This document shows, one piece after another, positions 7,481 to 16,779 of a DNA stretch of 64,000 bases. The notes under the pieces were generated by a model. The model did not search any database. It saw only the letters and a list, made by a program, of their open reading frames with translations, and was not told where the DNA came from. Position numbers and translations under genes: made by a program. Positions within the stretch are counted from its first letter, which is position 1; each line of letters starts with the position of its first letter. The DNA is taken from NCBI GenBank assembly GCA_016703225.1, contig JADJCM010000003.1:496001-560000 (forward strand), written 5' to 3'. Source of the stretch: Lysobacterales bacterium. GTDB lineage: Bacteria > Pseudomonadota > Gammaproteobacteria > Xanthomonadales > Ahniellaceae.

Positions 7481-8728
7481 TTAAAGCGCAAAGCGCGCTG
7501 GCAGGTAGGGGCGCGGATCGATCACGCTGTCCTGCCCGAGCATCTGCGCCGCGAGCAGTTCGGCGGTGGCGTTGGACATGCTCATGCCGAGCATGCCGTG
7601 GCCGGTGGCGAACCAGAGGTTGGCGATGCGGGTCGAGGGGCCGATGATCGGCAGGTCGTCGGGGGTCATCGGACGCCAGCCCCACCAGTCTTCGATGTGT
7701 TCGGGGCCGATCGGGTGGTGCAGGAATTCCTGCGCGCCGCGCACCAGGGCGTCGAGGCGGACGCGATTCATCGTCTCGTCGTGGCCGGCGAATTCCATGG
7801 TGCTGCCGAGACGAAAACCCGAACCCCAGGTGGTGACGCAGACGCGCGGTTCGGCCAGCACCAGCGGGCAGCGCGGCGTCTGCGGCGGGCGCGAGTAAGT
7901 GATCGAGTAGCCCTTGCCGGGCTGGATCGGCAGGCGCAGGCCGAGATCGCGCGCAATCGGTGGCGACCAGGCGCCAGCGGCGAGCAACACAGTACCTGCG
8001 GACCAGGTTTCCTGGCCGACGCGCACGCCGCTGATGTGCCCGCCGGAGCGGTCGAAGCCGGCGACTTCGGTCTGTTCGCGGATCACGACGCCCGCGTCGC
8101 GGGCACGCGCGGCGAGCGCGGCGACGTAGCGGTCCGGGCGCAGGTGCGCGTCGTTCGGCCAGTACAGGCCGCCGACGACGCCGGGCTTCAGCGCCGGTTC
8201 CTCGCGTTCGACACGGGCGCGGTCCCAGACTTCGACCGGCACGCCATGCGCGCGCAGCAGTTCGAGCTCGGCGCAGCCGGCGTCGAATCCGCGTTGACTG
8301 CGAAACACTTGCAGCGCGCCGTCGTGGGCGAATTCGCAGTCGATCGCTTCGGCCTGCACGAAGGCTTCGATCAGCGTGCGCGAGCGGTTCAGCAGCGCGG
8401 CCTTGGCCGGTGCGACACGTTCCACTTGGCCATGCGTGCAATGGAGGGCGAAGCGTGCGAGCCAGGCCAGGCGCTGCGGGTCGAGTGTCGGGGCGATGCG
8501 CAACGGCGCGTCCGCCTGCATCATCCAGCGCAGGCCCTGCGCGATGACGCCCGGTTGCGCCAGCGGCAGCGCGTGCGAGGGCGTGATCGTGCCGCAGTTG
8601 CCGTGCGACGCGCCGGAACCGACGCCGGCGCGTTCGAGTACGGTCACGCTGCGTCCGCCGCGCGCCAACGCGAGTGCGCAGGACAGCCCGATGACGCCGC
8701 CACCCACGACCAGCACATCGCTGTGCAT
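7481..8728 (-). CDS. dadA: D-amino acid dehydrogenase small subunit / DAO-family FAD oxidoreductase
   Basis: A 415-residue FAD enzyme that oxidatively deaminates D-amino acids to 2-oxo acids and passes electrons to the respiratory chain. The Rossmann motif VVGGGVIGLSCALAL is at residues ~6-20. DAO-family blocks GSGASHGNCG, LRPDRYVAALAARA and the C-terminal WWGWRPMTPDDLPIIG with NLWFATGHGMLGM are all present. The ATG at 8726-8728 is used; a GTG at 8737 overlaps the mgtE stop codon and is the alternative. It follows mgtE directly, so the two are co-transcribed. Its 3' end is duplicated at 6006-6213. Confidence 0.88.
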   Translation of the reverse strand: MHSDVLVVGGGVIGLSCALALARGGRSVTVLERAGVGSGASHGNCGTITPSHALPLAQPGVIAQGLRWMMQADAPLRIAPTLDPQRLAWLARFALHCTHGQVERVAPAKAALLNRSRTLIEAFVQAEAIDCEFAHDGALQVFRSQRGFDAGCAELELLRAHGVPVEVWDRARVEREEPALKPGVVGGLYWPNDAHLRPDRYVAALAARARDAGVVIREQTEVAGFDRSGGHISGVRVGQETWSAGTVLLAAGAWSPPIARDLGLRLPIQPGKGYSITYSRPPQTPRCPLVLAEPRVCVTTWGSGFRLGSTMEFAGHDETMNRVRLDALVRGAQEFLHHPIGPEHIEDWWGWRPMTPDDLPIIGPSTRIANLWFATGHGMLGMSMSNATAELLAAQMLGQDSVIDPRPYLPARFAL

Positions 8729-8733
8729 CGCGT

Positions 8734-10092
8734 TCACAGCAGGAACACCGTGCCGAGGCCGAGGAAGGCGAGAAAACCCATCACGTCGGTGACTGTGGTC
8801 AGGATCACACCACCGGCGAGCGCCGGATCGAAACCGAGGCGCTTGAGCGTCAGCGGCACCATCACCCCGGCGCTCGCGGCCGACAGCAGGTTGATGGTGA
8901 GCGCACTCGCGATCACCGCCGACAAGGCCGGGTCGCCGAACCACAGCCAGACGATGGCGCCGAGCAGGAGTCCGAGCACGATGCCGTTCATCAGCGCGAC
9001 GCGCACTTCCTTCCACAGCAGTACCGCAGCATTCGACGCGCTGACCTGGCCGAGCGCGAGTCCGCGGATCATCAGCGCCAGCACCTGGGTGCCGGCATTG
9101 CCGCCCATGCCGGCGACGATCGGCATCAGAATCGCGAGTGCGACGATCTTCTCGATGGTGCCCTCGAAGCGGCCGACCACGCTCGCCGCCAGGAACGCGG
9201 TGGCGAGGTTGATGCCAAGCCAGACCAGACGCCGACGTACCGCGCGCGGTACCGGGCTGAACAGGTCTTCCTCCTCGTCGAGGCCGGCGGCGCTCATCAC
9301 CTGGTGCTCGGCCTGGTAGCGGATGATGTCGACGACGTCGTCGATGGTGATGCGCCCGAGCAGCACGTTGTTGTCGTCGACCACCGGCGCGGTGATCCAG
9401 TCGTGGTCGGCGAAGCTCTGCGCCACCGCCTCGCTTGACATCTCGACCGAGACCGGCGGCTGGGTGTCGTCGACCAGTTCGTTGATCGGTGTCTCCGCCT
9501 GCGAGGTGATGATGCGCGACAGCGCCACGCGGCCGAGGTACTGGTTGCGGCGGCTGACCACGTACAGATGGTCGGTGTGGTCGGGCAGTTCGCCGCGCAG
9601 GCGCAGGTAGCGCAGCACGACATCGACGGTCACGTCCGGGCGCACCGTCACCGCGTCCGGGTTCATCAGTCGTCCGGCGCTGTCCTCGGGGTAGGACAGC
9701 GCCTGTTCCAGACGGTCGCGGTCGCTGCGGTCGAGCGACTGCAGCACGCTGTCGGTGACCGTGTCCGGCAGGTCGTCGAACAGGTCGGCGAGGTCGTCGA
9801 TGTCGAGCGACTCGGCGGCGGCGACGATCTCGTCCTCGTCCATGTCGCGCAGCAGGCTTTCGCGCACCTCTTCGCCGACGTGCACCAGCACCTCGCCGTC
9901 GTCCTCGGCGTCGACCAGTCCCCAGACCATCAGGCGCTTGGCCGGTGGCAACGATTCGAGCAGGTTGCCGATCTCGGCCGGGGACAAGGTATTGACCATG
10001 CGCCGCACCGGCCCGAGTCGGCCGGAATCGAGCGCTTGCGACAGCGTCTTCATCTGCCGCGCGGCCTTGTCGATCTGGGCAAGTTCGGCCAT
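8734..10092 (-). CDS. mgtE: MgtE magnesium transporter
   Basis: It carries Mg2+ across the inner membrane through a homodimeric channel gated by cytosolic Mg2+. Visible in order: the MgtE N-terminal superhelical domain (to ~residue 125), a CBS pair (SAGRLMNPDAVTV and later DHDWITAPVVDDNNVLLGRITIDDVVDIIR), then five membrane segments including ILMPIVAGMGGNAGTQVLALMIRG, the conserved pore signature. The ATG at 10092 with GGGAG upstream is preferred to a GTG at 10122. No M-box riboswitch is recognisable in the short leader. Confidence 0.92.
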   Translation of the reverse strand: MAELAQIDKAARQMKTLSQALDSGRLGPVRRMVNTLSPAEIGNLLESLPPAKRLMVWGLVDAEDDGEVLVHVGEEVRESLLRDMDEDEIVAAAESLDIDDLADLFDDLPDTVTDSVLQSLDRSDRDRLEQALSYPEDSAGRLMNPDAVTVRPDVTVDVVLRYLRLRGELPDHTDHLYVVSRRNQYLGRVALSRIITSQAETPINELVDDTQPPVSVEMSSEAVAQSFADHDWITAPVVDDNNVLLGRITIDDVVDIIRYQAEHQVMSAAGLDEEEDLFSPVPRAVRRRLVWLGINLATAFLAASVVGRFEGTIEKIVALAILMPIVAGMGGNAGTQVLALMIRGLALGQVSASNAAVLLWKEVRVALMNGIVLGLLLGAIVWLWFGDPALSAVIASALTINLLSAASAGVMVPLTLKRLGFDPALAGGVILTTVTDVMGFLAFLGLGTVFLL

Positions 10093-10250
10093 GGCGCGCT
10101 CCCGGCGGTTGCTCGAAACCACCTCAAGTGAAGGAAAAAACTCGCGGGATTATCGCGGCTTGGCCGGGATATGTCTTGTTCAATCTGAACTTGCGCCGGC
10201 TGTGACCGCGCGCACGCCGCGACCGCCGTCGGCTTCCCTACAGTGACGCC

Positions 10251-12221
10251 ATGAAACCCATCCGATCGATCCTGGCTGGCCTGCCGATCTGGCTCGCCGC
10301 CCTGCCTGCGGGCGCACAGACCGCGTCCAGCCTGGTGGCGTTGGAGGGCTACGGCAATCTGGAGACCGCGGGTGTGGTCGTCACCATCAGCGGCGACAGT
10401 GACCGAGATGCCAGCCTCCAGGTCGAGTGGCGGCGCAGCGGTGATGCCGTGTATCGCGTCGCCCACCCGGGCGTGCGCTTCGACGCCACGCATTTCGCCA
10501 GCAGCCTGTTCGGACTCGCGCCCGGAGTCGCGCACGAACTGCGCGTCACCCTCGCCGACCCCGATGGCGTGGGCGGCGCCGCCATGATGCTCGGCGGCTT
10601 TTCGACCCGCGCCGACGTGCTGGTCGAGCCGACGCTGCGCACCCTGTATGTGCGCCCGGACGGCAACGACAGCAATGATGGGCTCGCTCCGGCGAGCGCG
10701 GTGCGCACGATCCAGCGCGGCGCTGACCTGGCCCAGGCCGGCGATGTCGTGGCCGTCGCCGCGGGCGTCTATCGCGAATCGGTCACCGTGCCGCGCTCGG
10801 GCACCGCGCCGCAGCCGATCGTGTTCCGCGGCGTGGGCGACGCCGTGCTGCTCGATGGCGGCGACGCCGCGATCGCCGCCGGCGTCAGCTGGACCGCGCT
10901 GGCGAACGGCGTATACCGGCGCACGCTCGGTTTCGCCACCGGGCATGTCAGCAGCGACCAGGGCCGGCTCTATCGCTACGACTCGCTGGCCGAACTGGAG
11001 GCGCTTGCGGCCGGAGCGCCTGGCGGCTATCACTTCGACGGCACCGATCTCTACCTCAAGTTCGCCGACGCCAGCGCGCCGGCCGCACGCAGCCTGCACG
11101 TGGCGCGTTTCGACAGCGGCTTCGTGCTCGATGGTCGCAACCACGTGCGCATCGAGAACTTCGCGATCCGCCACTTTGGCTCCGGCGACTACGGCAAGGG
11201 CGTGTACCTGCGCTTCAGCAGCGACTGCATCGTGCGCAACAACCGCATGCACGAGATCGGCGCCGCCGGCGTCTGGGTCAAGGGCGGTGCGCGCCATCGC
11301 ATCGAGGACAACGTTTTCAGCGACACATCCATCCCGGGCTGGCCCTGGGAACTGACCAAGGGCAGCAGCGCCGAGAACAACGGCGTCGCCTTCACCGACA
11401 ACCCCGGGCGTGGTCACGTGGTGCGACGCAATCAGTTCAGCGCCACCTTCAACGGCATCGGCCCTTGCGGCGGCAGCGTCGGACCGGATGGCATCACCAG
11501 CGAAGTCGATGTCTATCGCAACCGTTTCCGCGACCACAACGACGATGCCCTCGAACCCGAAGGCTACTGCGCCAACCTGCGCCTGTTCGAGAACGCCATT
11601 CGCGATTCGCACATGGCCTTCGCCGTCGCGCCGGCGGCACCCGGGCCGACGTTCCTGGTGCGCAACACCGCACTCGACACCGGCAGCACCCGCACCAGCC
11701 AGATCGACGGCTACGGCGCCAGCGCGCTCAAGATCAACAGCGGCTATCCGACGCCGGTCGGTCCGCTGCTGCTTTACCACAACACCTTCTACACGCGCGC
11801 ACCGAATACCGATTCGCTGCTGCTGCTCGATCCCGGTGCCAGCACCTGGCTGCGCAGCCGCAACAACATCATTGCCGGCACGCGGTATGCGTTGGAGAAG
11901 ATCAACCCGATCGCGCTCGATCTGGACCACGACCTGCTGCACAGCACCGACCCGACGCGCTTCGTGCGCTGGCAGGGCGTCCACTACGCCAGTCTGTCCG
12001 CGCTGCAGGTCGGCACCGGCGCCGAAGCGAACGGGCGCAGTGGCGCGCCGCAGCTGGTGGCGCCAGACGCCGGCGACTTCCGTCCCGCAGCAGCCAGTCC
12101 GGCGATCGATGGCGGCGTGGTGATCGCTGGCATCAACGACGGTTTCGTCGGCGCGGCGCCGGACATCGGCGCGGTCGAACGCGACGATGCCGCGCTGCTG
12201 TTCGCCGACGGCTTCGACTAG
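10251..12221 (+). CDS. Exported right-handed beta-helix protein with C-terminal DGFD tail
   Basis: Residues 1-22 form a signal peptide (cleavage expected after PAGA). A fibronectin-like or linker region follows, then LYVRPDGNDSNDGLAPASAVRTIQRG, the start found in many parallel beta-helix and pectate-lyase-like proteins. After this come repeated N-N-x-x and R-x-N/E-x-F rungs (IVRNNRMHEIG, RIEDNVFSD, VVRRNQFSATF). No catalytic residues of a known lyase can be assigned. It ends LLFADGFD, a motif shared with two other unrelated exported proteins in this window. Probably secreted or surface-bound. Confidence 0.78.
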   Translation: MKPIRSILAGLPIWLAALPAGAQTASSLVALEGYGNLETAGVVVTISGDSDRDASLQVEWRRSGDAVYRVAHPGVRFDATHFASSLFGLAPGVAHELRVTLADPDGVGGAAMMLGGFSTRADVLVEPTLRTLYVRPDGNDSNDGLAPASAVRTIQRGADLAQAGDVVAVAAGVYRESVTVPRSGTAPQPIVFRGVGDAVLLDGGDAAIAAGVSWTALANGVYRRTLGFATGHVSSDQGRLYRYDSLAELEALAAGAPGGYHFDGTDLYLKFADASAPAARSLHVARFDSGFVLDGRNHVRIENFAIRHFGSGDYGKGVYLRFSSDCIVRNNRMHEIGAAGVWVKGGARHRIEDNVFSDTSIPGWPWELTKGSSAENNGVAFTDNPGRGHVVRRNQFSATFNGIGPCGGSVGPDGITSEVDVYRNRFRDHNDDALEPEGYCANLRLFENAIRDSHMAFAVAPAAPGPTFLVRNTALDTGSTRTSQIDGYGASALKINSGYPTPVGPLLLYHNTFYTRAPNTDSLLLLDPGASTWLRSRNNIIAGTRYALEKINPIALDLDHDLLHSTDPTRFVRWQGVHYASLSALQVGTGAEANGRSGAPQLVAPDAGDFRPAAASPAIDGGVVIAGINDGFVGAAPDIGAVERDDAALLFADGFD

Positions 12222-12274
12222 ATCTCGCGGCGACCTTGCTGGCAGTGTCTGCCGGGCACTGCCAAACTGCGCCG

Positions 12275-14050
12275 ATGCTTGGGGCTTCGCGTATGCAACA
12301 AGAGGGCACCGAATCGGCAGCGCGCACGCGTCTGCTCGAAGAAGTGGTGTTGCGCGAATGCCTGGATTCGAATGCGCGCGCCAACCAGCGTGGCGTCTGG
12401 CTGACGCTGGTGCTGGTGCCGTTTGCGGCGTGGCGGCTCGGTCTGCACGCGCCTGCGCTTCAGTTCCATTACTGGGCATGGCTGATGGTCGTGGCGGCGC
12501 TGTTGCGCGCCGTGGTCGTGCAGCGCTATCTGCGCCAACCGCCGCGGGCCGATGCGCTCGGCCGCTGGCGCTTCGGCTTCATGCTGGTCGCGGCCCTGGT
12601 CGGGGTCGGCTGGAGCGCGCTGGCCTGGCCGTTGCTCGAGATGGGGCCGGATGTGCGCCTGCTGGTCTACTGCCTGCTGATGGCGATCGCCGCGATCGGA
12701 CTGTTCAGTTTCCACGCGATGGCGGAATCATTCGCCGCTTTCCTGCTGCCGCTGGTGTGCTCGATGTTGTTCACGGTTGTGGCTGGAGAGGTGGCGTTGG
12801 CGCGCGAGGTCGCGATCATGGTGCCGCTGTTCGGGGTGATCATGGTGGTCGGTTCGAGCCTGGTCAGCGCCAATGCCGCAGACGTCATCCGCGCACGCTG
12901 GCGTGCGGACGAACTGAGCCGCGCTGCGCGCGCGGCGAGCGAGGCCAAGTCGCGTTTTCTGGCCCGCATGAGCCACGAGATCCGCACCCCGATCAACGGC
13001 ATGATGGGCATGGCCGAGTTGCTGGCCAACGCCAACCTGCCGGCACCGCACGATCACCACGCACGTTCGGTGCTGCACGCGGGCAGTACGCTGCTGGCGG
13101 TGGTCGACGACGTGCTCGACTTCGCCAAGATCCAGGCCAGCCAGATGAGCTTGCGCCCCGAGCCCTGTGATCTGGCAGCATGGATCGAGCGCTGCGTGCA
13201 GCCCTACCGCATGCTGGCTGCGCAGCGCGGGCTCAAGTTCGACGTGCGCATCGACCCCGCGCTGCCGCCGCGCGTGCTGGTCGATGCCCAGCGCCTCGCG
13301 CAGACCGTCGGCAATCTGCTGTCGAACGCGCTGAAGTTCACCGAGCGCGGGCACCTGCGCGTCGAACTGAATCGGGTCGATGAAGCTCACTGGTCGCTGA
13401 CGGTCGAGGACTCCGGCATCGGCGTTGCCGCCGAGGATCTGCAGCGCATGTTCGAGCCGTTCACCCAGGTCGACGCCACCGCTGGGCGCCGCTACGGCGG
13501 TACCGGGCTCGGGTTGTCGATCGTGCGCCAGATCGTGCAATTGATGGATGGCGACATCCGTTGCGACAGTCTGCCCGCGCGCGGCAGTCGCTTCATCATG
13601 ACCTTGCCCTTGCTGCCCTCACCGGCGCTCGCGTCGGAACCCGAAGCGCAGCCGGAGGAGTCGGTCGCGCTGCTGTCCGGGTGCGTGCTGGTGGCCGAGG
13701 ACAACGCGCTGAACCTGGAGATCACGCGCTTGTTCCTGGAGTCGATGGGCGTCGAAGTGCTCACTGCCCGCGACGGCGCCGAGGCGATCGCACAGCACCT
13801 CGCCCGCCATCCCGACCTGATCCTGATGGACTGCGAGATGCCCGGCATCGACGGCCTCGAAACCACTCGCCGCATCCGCGCCGACGAGACGCTCAAGCAC
13901 GTGCCGATCATCGCCCTGACCGCCCACGCCCTGCCCGAAGACCGCCAGGCCAGCCTCGACGCTGGCATGGACGACTACCTGTCGAAACCAGTGGACCGCC
14001 AACGCCTCTACCGCGCCCTCAAGCAGTACCTGCGCTCAGCCGAAGACTGA
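12275..14050 (+). CDS. Hybrid sensor histidine kinase with receiver domain
   Basis: A 591-residue inner-membrane kinase. Five to six membrane segments occupy residues ~40-200. A dimerisation/phosphoacceptor domain follows with H234 in RMSHEIRTPINGM, then an ATPase domain with LLSNALKF, DSGIGV and GGTGLGLSI. The C-terminal receiver has D519 in LILMDCEMPGIDG and the conserved lysine in YLSKPV. No periplasmic sensor domain is obvious, so the signal may be sensed within the membrane. An ATG at 12293 is an alternative start. No response-regulator gene is adjacent. Confidence 0.9.
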   Translation: MLGASRMQQEGTESAARTRLLEEVVLRECLDSNARANQRGVWLTLVLVPFAAWRLGLHAPALQFHYWAWLMVVAALLRAVVVQRYLRQPPRADALGRWRFGFMLVAALVGVGWSALAWPLLEMGPDVRLLVYCLLMAIAAIGLFSFHAMAESFAAFLLPLVCSMLFTVVAGEVALAREVAIMVPLFGVIMVVGSSLVSANAADVIRARWRADELSRAARAASEAKSRFLARMSHEIRTPINGMMGMAELLANANLPAPHDHHARSVLHAGSTLLAVVDDVLDFAKIQASQMSLRPEPCDLAAWIERCVQPYRMLAAQRGLKFDVRIDPALPPRVLVDAQRLAQTVGNLLSNALKFTERGHLRVELNRVDEAHWSLTVEDSGIGVAAEDLQRMFEPFTQVDATAGRRYGGTGLGLSIVRQIVQLMDGDIRCDSLPARGSRFIMTLPLLPSPALASEPEAQPEESVALLSGCVLVAEDNALNLEITRLFLESMGVEVLTARDGAEAIAQHLARHPDLILMDCEMPGIDGLETTRRIRADETLKHVPIIALTAHALPEDRQASLDAGMDDYLSKPVDRQRLYRALKQYLRSAED

Positions 14051-14062
14051 TGCGAACTGTCG

Positions 14063-14806
14063 TTAAGCCGCGCTTTTCGCATGCTCGTACTTATAGGTCT
14101 CCGCAAGAGACGCGTGCAGCTCCCGCATTGTTTCGATCCCAGGCTGGCCGGCAAGCGTCTCAATTTCGAAGGCTAGACAAATCTCGATGTCCTTCTGCGA
14201 AAGGTAGTTGCCGTAGATCAGCACTTCGCGGATCTGGTCGGCGGCATCGGCATACTCGCGCCCGTCGGTGTCGTGGTTCTGGAGCAGGAACTCGCGGTAG
14301 CAGTGCTCGATGACCGGCTTCGAGTGGGTTTGAATCTCCGCCACCACGCGCAGGATTTCGGTGATCTTGATGTCGAGCGCCGCCTCGGTGCTGTAGAAGA
14401 TGTTGCCGTTGGGGTGGGCGGACTCGTTGCGGTCGTCCACCAGCTTGGCGTAGGTGCCGATCTTGCTGTTGTCGCAGGCGATGAGCTTGAGGAAGCGCAG
14501 GATGCTGCGCTCGTTCACGGCGCTGAACACGAAGGGCGAGCTCGCTTCGAGCAGGTTCTTCTCCACGTCCTTGCCGAAGCCGATCAGGCCCTTGGCGAAG
14601 TCGCCGGGCTCGGTCTGCTTGATCTGCCAGATGCTGAAATAGACGAAGCTCATCGTGAGCATGTGGTAGGCGAGGAAGGCGAACTGGTACTTGCCGTGCG
14701 TGTGGTTCGTCTCGAACGCGTCCCACAGGAACTCGATGTATTCCTGCTCCTTCGGGGTCTTGAAGGAGAGCGGCAGGTAGTTGGCGAGTTCGGCGGCTTC
14801 TTCCAT
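14063..14806 (-). CDS. HEPN-like protein at the end of the defence operon, putative RNase effector
   Basis: A 247-residue, mostly helical protein. Residues 121-134 read KLVDDRNESAHPNG, matching the R-x4-6-H catalytic motif of HEPN ribonucleases (R126, H131, with the common R-N-x-x-A-H form). It begins 9 bases after the stop of the ABC ATPase gene and is the last gene of the operon that starts at hsdR. HEPN RNases are frequent effectors in phage-defence and toxin systems, so an abortive-infection role is plausible. I know no characterised homologue; the HEPN call rests on the motif and helical pattern. Confidence 0.6.
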   Translation of the reverse strand: MEEAAELANYLPLSFKTPKEQEYIEFLWDAFETNHTHGKYQFAFLAYHMLTMSFVYFSIWQIKQTEPGDFAKGLIGFGKDVEKNLLEASSPFVFSAVNERSILRFLKLIACDNSKIGTYAKLVDDRNESAHPNGNIFYSTEAALDIKITEILRVVAEIQTHSKPVIEHCYREFLLQNHDTDGREYADAADQIREVLIYGNYLSQKDIEICLAFEIETLAGQPGIETMRELHASLAETYKYEHAKSAA

Positions 14807-14815
14807 GGCGATCGC

Positions 14816-16537
14816 TCAGAAACGGAAGCCAAACAGGCCGCCATCTTCCTTGGCATCAGTCAGGACCGTCGGGAGCACGTGGTCCCGCAGGTCGAAGCCG
14901 GCGGCGGTCTCCTTGAACGCATCGTCTTCATTCATCGTGACTATGTACTGAAAGCCCAGCTCCGCAGCCGTTTCCGCGCCAACTTTCAGTGCGCTGATCA
15001 ACTGTCGGCCATCAACGCCGTCGAAGAGATGGCTGTCGTGGATCAGGAATCCTGGCCCCATGCCGTGCTTAGCACAGAGCCGCATGAGCATCATGTCGAA
15101 GCAGAAAATCTGCATGTTCTTGATGCCCTTGCTGCGTGAGCCTTGCATCGGAAACTTGAATACCGGCCCATTGGATGTTTCCTCTACGGTCATGCTGCCG
15201 GCGGACTCGTACAGCCGCTTTGACGTCTCCTCGAACGCGAGAATTGCTTCAGACAAGCGCGTCCTCTGCTCGGCAAAGTCGCGCCGCAGGCGCAGTGTCA
15301 GGCGGTTTCGTTCGATTTCCAGTTCGTTCTTCGTGCCTTCCAGTTGCGCGGCAGCCTCGAAGCGTTGCCGCAGCGACTCGACCGCCGCTTCCATGCGCAC
15401 GGCTTCACCTTGCAGTTGAGAAAACTGATCCAGCGCGCCGTGACTTTGTAGGACGCCCATCACGACAGCACGCCGTGCGTCGAGCCGGACCCTCTCCTGC
15501 TCGCGCACCGCAACGCGCTGCTTCGCTGTATCCAGCTCTCCGGCGAGGTAATCTCGCCGATTCCGAATGACCGACTCATGGAAACTTCGCACGTCTTCGT
15601 AGCGCTTGATGGCGACACTCGGCAATGCAACGCCCGCTTCTGCGTAGATACTCTGAAGATCGGCGAGTGACGGGGGCGCTTCTGCCTGTAAGGCGCGCTC
15701 CAGGTCTCCGATCGTTGCCGCGTCAATCACATTGGCGTTCGACAGGTCATTGATTGCGCGCGTGAGCTGATCAGCCTCCGCTTCCAGTTCTGCGTACTGA
15801 GGCAGCACTCGGAACGAGGCAACCTGGGACTTGATATCTGTCAGTCTGGCCTCGGCCACAGTCAGTTGGGTGCGCAGAACAGACGCTTTCCCGACGATAC
15901 TGCCGAACGCACCGGCCCCGGCCGCCTTCTTCAGTTCAGCCAGGGTCTTCTCCCGATCCCGAACTTTCTGCCAGTCGCTGGCAATCCTCCAATCCAGGCC
16001 AAGCAGGAAAAGCAGGGCGACCTGATAGTCACCGGGCTGCTGCATGTTTGCCTGCTTCTCAGGTGTGGTGAACGGTCCGCTGAGTTGCCGACGCACGAAA
16101 TAGGCGAACAAGGAACGAAATGTTGGGACGCGCCCATCGTACTCAGGCACCTCATGCAACTCGAATAACTTTTCGCCGAGGAGTTCTACCCACTCGGAAT
16201 TCGAGATGCTGGTCTTCCCCTTCGCGAAGCTGTCGCCTTCAAGATGAATCTTGGATTTCTGATGCCCAGAGCGTTCAACCCGAAGCTTCTCGCCACCGAG
16301 ATCGAATGCCATGCCAAACAATGCGTTGTCGAGCGCGTCCGAACGGAACAGGGAATCCTCCCCGGCATCCGAGCCGGTCAGGAAGTGCACGATCTCGATC
16401 AAGCTGGTCTTGCCCGCCCGGTTGCGGGTTTGCTTGTCCGTCGCGCCTGCTTCCTTTTGCGCGATCAGCACATTCAATCCGGACTTGAACTCCAGCGCCT
16501 TGAATGTCGCGAGACTGCTGTAGATGCGATGGATCAT
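14816..16537 (-). CDS. SMC-like ABC ATPase with DUF2326 (ABC-3C system ATPase)
   Basis: A 573-residue ATPase with the SMC/Rad50 split layout. The N-terminal Walker A is RNRAGKTSLIEIVHFL (residues ~38-53). The middle (~180-420) is a long coiled coil. The C-terminal half carries the Walker B-type FLIHDSHLFDGVDGRQ; DUF2326 is the domain usually annotated here. In ABC three-component systems such ATPases act with a small middle component and a large partner, and those two genes lie immediately upstream, overlapping by 4 bases. The likely role is nucleic-acid sensing in defence (inferred from the known family). Confidence 0.8.
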   Translation of the reverse strand: MIHRIYSSLATFKALEFKSGLNVLIAQKEAGATDKQTRNRAGKTSLIEIVHFLTGSDAGEDSLFRSDALDNALFGMAFDLGGEKLRVERSGHQKSKIHLEGDSFAKGKTSISNSEWVELLGEKLFELHEVPEYDGRVPTFRSLFAYFVRRQLSGPFTTPEKQANMQQPGDYQVALLFLLGLDWRIASDWQKVRDREKTLAELKKAAGAGAFGSIVGKASVLRTQLTVAEARLTDIKSQVASFRVLPQYAELEAEADQLTRAINDLSNANVIDAATIGDLERALQAEAPPSLADLQSIYAEAGVALPSVAIKRYEDVRSFHESVIRNRRDYLAGELDTAKQRVAVREQERVRLDARRAVVMGVLQSHGALDQFSQLQGEAVRMEAAVESLRQRFEAAAQLEGTKNELEIERNRLTLRLRRDFAEQRTRLSEAILAFEETSKRLYESAGSMTVEETSNGPVFKFPMQGSRSKGIKNMQIFCFDMMLMRLCAKHGMGPGFLIHDSHLFDGVDGRQLISALKVGAETAAELGFQYIVTMNEDDAFKETAAGFDLRDHVLPTVLTDAKEDGGLFGFRF

Positions 16538-16779
16538 GATGTCCTCCGAACCAGCAGCCCGTCACGCAACTCGATCGCCCCGATGAGAAAAAGCAGGTCG
16601 AGCGCAAGCACGAATCCGTCGTAGTGCATGGATCGCGATGCCTTCGGGTCAGTGACAGTGCGCGGCATCTGCTCCCACAAGGCTGACACGGTGACGGGGT
16701 GTGACAGGCGCCGCAGGATCGCCGCGCCGGCAGTCAGCAGGGCACGATCCTGGGGCAGGTGCTTGGAGGGAAGAATCAT
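16534..16779 (-). CDS. ABC-3C system middle component (MC6-like, 81 aa)
   Basis: A small protein starting MILPSKHLPQDRALLTAGAA and ending LALDLLFLIGAIELRDGLLVRR, the pattern of the small winged-helix-like middle component 6 of ABC three-component systems. It overlaps both neighbours by 4 bases, which suggests stoichiometric co-translation. It probably bridges the ATPase and the large partner. The family call is from recall of the consensus and from the diagnostic gene order. Confidence 0.75.
   Translation of the reverse strand: MILPSKHLPQDRALLTAGAAILRRLSHPVTVSALWEQMPRTVTDPKASRSMHYDGFVLALDLLFLIGAIELRDGLLVRRTS

Larger units (their letters stand above)
7014..7687. repeat. 674-bp direct repeat, copy 2 (continuous with intact dadA)
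   Basis: Same orientation as copy 1 (5539-6213). Here the dadA-derived part is continuous with the rest of dadA, so this is the likely parental copy. It also holds the CTTCTCCC hairpin repeat and the broken DUF1456 fragment, and it fills the gene-free region 7001-7480. Confidence 0.95.

Noticed and set aside
10050..12479. Long minus-strand frame (809 codons) opposite the beta-helix gene at 10251
   Set aside because: The plus strand has a signal peptide, rung repeats and a normal start; the minus-strand translation has no recognisable domain.
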